Source: UBA4660 sp002405435
Lineage (GTDB): Bacteria; Bacteroidota; Bacteroidia; Flavobacteriales_D; Sanyastnellaceae
Assembly (NCBI GenBank): GCA_036747335.1
Contig: DAIOCL010000062.1
Span: 1-15,395 of the forward strand
Direction of reading: 5' to 3'
Length of the DNA stretch: 15,395 bases
Shown here: positions 13,302-15,395 of the stretch, one piece after another
Numbering within the stretch: the stretch's first letter is position 1
How the letters are laid out: the number at the start of each line of letters is the position of its first letter
The notes under the pieces: model-generated
Seen by the model: the letters and a program-made list of their open reading frames with translations, nothing else
What the model was told of the DNA's origin: nothing
The model's database searches: none
Made by a program: the position numbers and the translations under genes

Positions 13302-14701
13302 AGAGAATCACGGGCATTTACAGGGAGTTGAAATCATCGCTCACCACCGAAGATTCCTTCGTGCGCAACGCTGCTTATATGGTGACAGGGTCGGGTGCCG
13401 GCATCCTGATTCAACTATTGACCGTACCCGTCATCGCCCGTATCTACGACAACCCCGAGGTATACGGATTGTTTGGTTTGTTCAGTGTCTATACCAATAC
13501 GCTCGGAGGCATGGCCATGCTCAGCTACAACATGGCATTTGTGCTGCCCGGGGAAGAATCGGTTTTCAACCGTCTCCTGCGCCTGTCGGTGGTGATATCG
13601 GCCCTGTGGTGCCTCATGATAACGCTGGTGTTTGCAGCGGGTGGACAGCAGTTCGCCGCTGCCCTGCAACTGGATGGAATCGGACCCTGGCTCTATGCCA
13701 TCGGTCCTGTCGCTTTCCTTGTAGCCATAGACAGGATACTCGCCGACTGGTCGGTCAGACAACGCCGGTTCAGGGCTTCCACCATTTATGGCACAGCCAA
13801 CATGGCCGTCAACAAAGGCTTCAATATCGCCTACGGAAAATTTGTGTCCAACCATACAGACGGACTTATGTGGACTCATGTGCTCAATTATCTGCTGAAT
13901 CCTCTGTTGAGCGGTCTTTTTGTCATCAGAAATTTTCGCAGTACGCTGTTCGCCAGGGTGTCGTGGGCCGATTTGATCGCCACGGCGAAGGCGTACAGGC
14001 ATTATCCAGGCTTTTTTTTCTGGGGCAGTTCGGTACAGGTGCTGAGTGCAGGCCTGCCCGCGGTCATGTTGCCCCTGCTCGGTTTTGGCCTCGATTCGGT
14101 GGCCATGTTCAGCTGGGCCATCGTAGTGCTCGAGTTGCCCCTTCGCATGATGGGTTCAGGGGTCAGTTCGGTTTTTCTCAATAAATCAGCGGAAATCGTT
14201 CAGCAAAGACCCGATGAACTCGCGAGGCATACACGCAGGTTGTTCCGGGCCATGCTGCTGCTCACGGCGGGCTGCATGTCACTGATTTACCTGTTCGGAG
14301 AACCACTTTTTTCCCTCATGCTCGGCCCTGCATGGAGACAGGCCGGCGAACTGGCTTCTGTACTCAGCATCTATTATTTCTTCAGGCTGCTCTCGGTGCC
14401 CCTCTCGGTACTGTTTGGCGTGCTGCGGAAGGAGCGGGAATTTTTCCTGTACCACATGCTCATCTTCGTTGTACGGGTTGTGAGCCTGCTGCTCGCGGCA
14501 CTCACCACCCGCGATCTGGTCACTCTCATGATGATATTTTCACTGGCCAACGCTGCTGTATACGCGGTGTTTACCGTGCGGGTGCTGAACCTGGCCGGAA
14601 TACCGGCAAGACCCGCAATGTTTCAACTCCTCGCCTGGACCCTCGGCGTATTTGCACTGTGCGCCGCGGTAAAATGGCTCATGCTTTATTCCTGCTGCTG
14701 A
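13298..14701 (+). CDS. MOP-superfamily polysaccharide flippase (Wzx-like), plus arm
   Basis: The 467-residue polytopic protein starts with a soluble stretch of about 20 residues and then NAAYMVTGSGAGILIQLL, the usual first helix of the lipopolysaccharide-biosynthesis flippase family. IARIYDNPEVYGLFGLFSVY (49-68) is the conserved loop after helix 1, and YPGFFFWGSSVQVLSAGLP marks the start of the second bundle. It is predicted to flip lipid-linked oligosaccharide to the periplasm. It overlaps the glycosyltransferase by 4 nt upstream and the RNase HII start by 1 nt downstream (TGATG), so the three are likely one transcript. It differs from the minus-arm flippase in sequence, so the locus may export two glycans, or one of the two may have a separate partner. 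A 301-codon open frame on the same strand (13279-14184) is a shadow in the other phase. Confidence 0.9.
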   Translation: MKRITGIYRELKSSLTTEDSFVRNAAYMVTGSGAGILIQLLTVPVIARIYDNPEVYGLFGLFSVYTNTLGGMAMLSYNMAFVLPGEESVFNRLLRLSVVISALWCLMITLVFAAGGQQFAAALQLDGIGPWLYAIGPVAFLVAIDRILADWSVRQRRFRASTIYGTANMAVNKGFNIAYGKFVSNHTDGLMWTHVLNYLLNPLLSGLFVIRNFRSTLFARVSWADLIATAKAYRHYPGFFFWGSSVQVLSAGLPAVMLPLLGFGLDSVAMFSWAIVVLELPLRMMGSGVSSVFLNKSAEIVQQRPDELARHTRRLFRAMLLLTAGCMSLIYLFGEPLFSLMLGPAWRQAGELASVLSIYYFFRLLSVPLSVLFGVLRKEREFFLYHMLIFVVRVVSLLLAALTTRDLVTLMMIFSLANAAVYAVFTVRVLNLAGIPARPAMFQLLAWTLGVFALCAAVKWLMLYSCC

Positions 14702-15300
14702 TGCTGGTCGCTCAATGGGTTCCCGGAAGGGTAGAGTGTGGCTGTGATGAAGCGGGCCGGGGATGCCTGGCAGGTCCGGTAGTGGCAGCAGCGGTGATTT
14801 TGCCGGAGGGATTTTTCCATCCCCTGCTCAACGACTCAAAAAAAATGAGTGAGCGCCACCGCAACGAGGTACGGGTCTATATCGAGCAGCATGCTGTAAG
14901 TTGGGCTGTGGGCATGGCCAGCCCCGAAGAAATCGACGAGATAAACATTCTCAATGCCTCTTTTCTTGCCATGCACAGGGCCGTCGATGCCCTGAATGCG
15001 CAGCCCGATCACCTGCTGGTGGATGGAAACCGATTCAAACCTTACAAAAAGGTGCCACATACCTGCGTGATCAAAGGCGATGGCAAGTTTGCAGCGATTG
15101 CCGCAGCCAGCGTGCTGGCCAAAACCCACCGCGATGCCTGCATGCAGGCCCTGCACGCCCAGTATCCCGATTACCGGTGGGCCGTGAATATGGGTTACCC
15201 AACCGCAGCGCACCGGGAGGCCATAAGGCGCTTAGGAAGCACACCCCATCACAGAAAGTCTTTCACCCTGCTGCCGCCCCAGCTCACGCTGCCACTATAG
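14701..15300 (+). CDS. rnhB: Ribonuclease HII
   Basis: RNase HII cuts the RNA strand of RNA-DNA hybrids and the 5' side of single ribonucleotides built into DNA. The 199-residue length is usual for bacterial forms. The signature CGCDEAGRGCLAGPVVAAAV (13-32) carries the acidic pair Asp16-Glu17; LLVDGN supplies Asp108; KTHRD supplies Asp145, completing the metal-binding set. NMGYPTAAHREAI (163-175) and HHRKSF (183-188) are also conserved. Two starts are possible: ATG 14674, overlapping the flippase by 28 nt, or ATG 14701 sharing its first base with the flippase stop (TGATG). The latter was chosen because it gives the shorter family-like N terminus and the overlap favours re-initiation. Being coupled to a polysaccharide flippase is probably a position effect of tight packing, not a functional tie. 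Stop TAG. Confidence 0.95.
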   Translation: MLVAQWVPGRVECGCDEAGRGCLAGPVVAAAVILPEGFFHPLLNDSKKMSERHRNEVRVYIEQHAVSWAVGMASPEEIDEINILNASFLAMHRAVDALNAQPDHLLVDGNRFKPYKKVPHTCVIKGDGKFAAIAAASVLAKTHRDACMQALHAQYPDYRWAVNMGYPTAAHREAIRRLGSTPHHRKSFTLLPPQLTLPL

Positions 15301-15395
15301 TCGACAAGTGCAGGGCGCACCTTGAGGTTAAATCGGTAATGGGCTCAATGAATAGCTTGATTCTGCTGGTCGAGGAAAATGCGGGCACAGATAAA
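15301..15395. other. Window end after rnhB; no gene can be assigned
   Basis: This 95-bp tail contains no terminator hairpin. Short frames stay open to the window edge: on the plus strand from ATG 15339 or 15348 (MNSLILLVEENAG...), and on the minus strand a candidate C terminus ending FLDQQNQAIH with TGA at 15347-15345. Either could be the edge of a real gene; too little is visible to choose. Confidence 0.3.

Noticed and set aside
13279..14184. 301-codon plus-strand open frame overlapping the second flippase
   Set aside because: Its composition is Arg/His/Gln-rich with no recognisable domain, while the other frame is a clear polytopic flippase. It is a GC-driven shadow.
14332..14700. N-terminal extension of RNase HII into the flippase gene
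   Set aside because: The upstream part is an out-of-phase reading of the flippase and does not resemble any RNase HII N terminus; the family sequence begins near ATG 14701.

Overview
The window most likely comes from a Bacteroidota genome, of fairly high GC for that phylum by eye. Four things point there. Two proteins end in type IX secretion (T9SS) type A sorting-domain-like tails. Start codons lack Shine-Dalgarno sequences. Several upstream regions carry matches to the Bacteroidota -7 promoter box TAnnTTTG. The chromosomal set (EF-P, LpxD-like acyltransferase, SpoIIE-type phosphatase, RNase HII) also fits. I see no phage, transposase, CRISPR array, rRNA or convincing tRNA.

Layout. 1-1495 (+) is the C-terminal part of an outer-membrane beta-barrel protein cut by the window edge. 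1793-2116 (+) is a tiny secreted protein that is a signal peptide plus a T9SS sorting domain and nothing else. 2480-3043 (+) is translation factor EF-P, followed by a clear rho-independent terminator. 3276-4202 (+) is an LpxD-like acyltransferase reading frame interrupted by one in-frame TGA at 4050-4052. It is followed 9 bp later by a GAF + PP2C/SpoIIE phosphatase (4212-5390). 5512-8022 (+) is a large Asp-box (BNR/sortilin-like) secreted protein with a degenerate sorting tail.

From 8023 to 14701 lies a compact surface-polysaccharide locus split into two divergent arms around 12014-12152. The minus arm is flippase - Wzz-like chain-length regulator - Wzy/WaaL-like O-antigen polymerase or ligase. 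The plus arm is GT4 glycosyltransferase - second flippase - RNase HII, joined by ATGA and TGATG stop/start overlaps. The minus arm ends exactly where the Asp-box gene ends: the two TAA stops abut inside one TTAATTAA palindrome. Sugar-nucleotide synthesis genes and an initiating glycosyltransferase are absent, so the locus must rely on genes elsewhere or outside this window.

Working together: the glycosyltransferase would build, the flippases export, and the Wzz/Wzy pair polymerise and size (or ligate) a lipid-linked glycan destined for the cell surface. In T9SS bacteria, secreted proteins with such tails are attached to a surface lipopolysaccharide, so the sorting-domain proteins and the glycan genes could be functionally linked, but that is inference. 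The best anomaly is the single-codon interruption of the LpxD-like gene. No wholly new system is evident.
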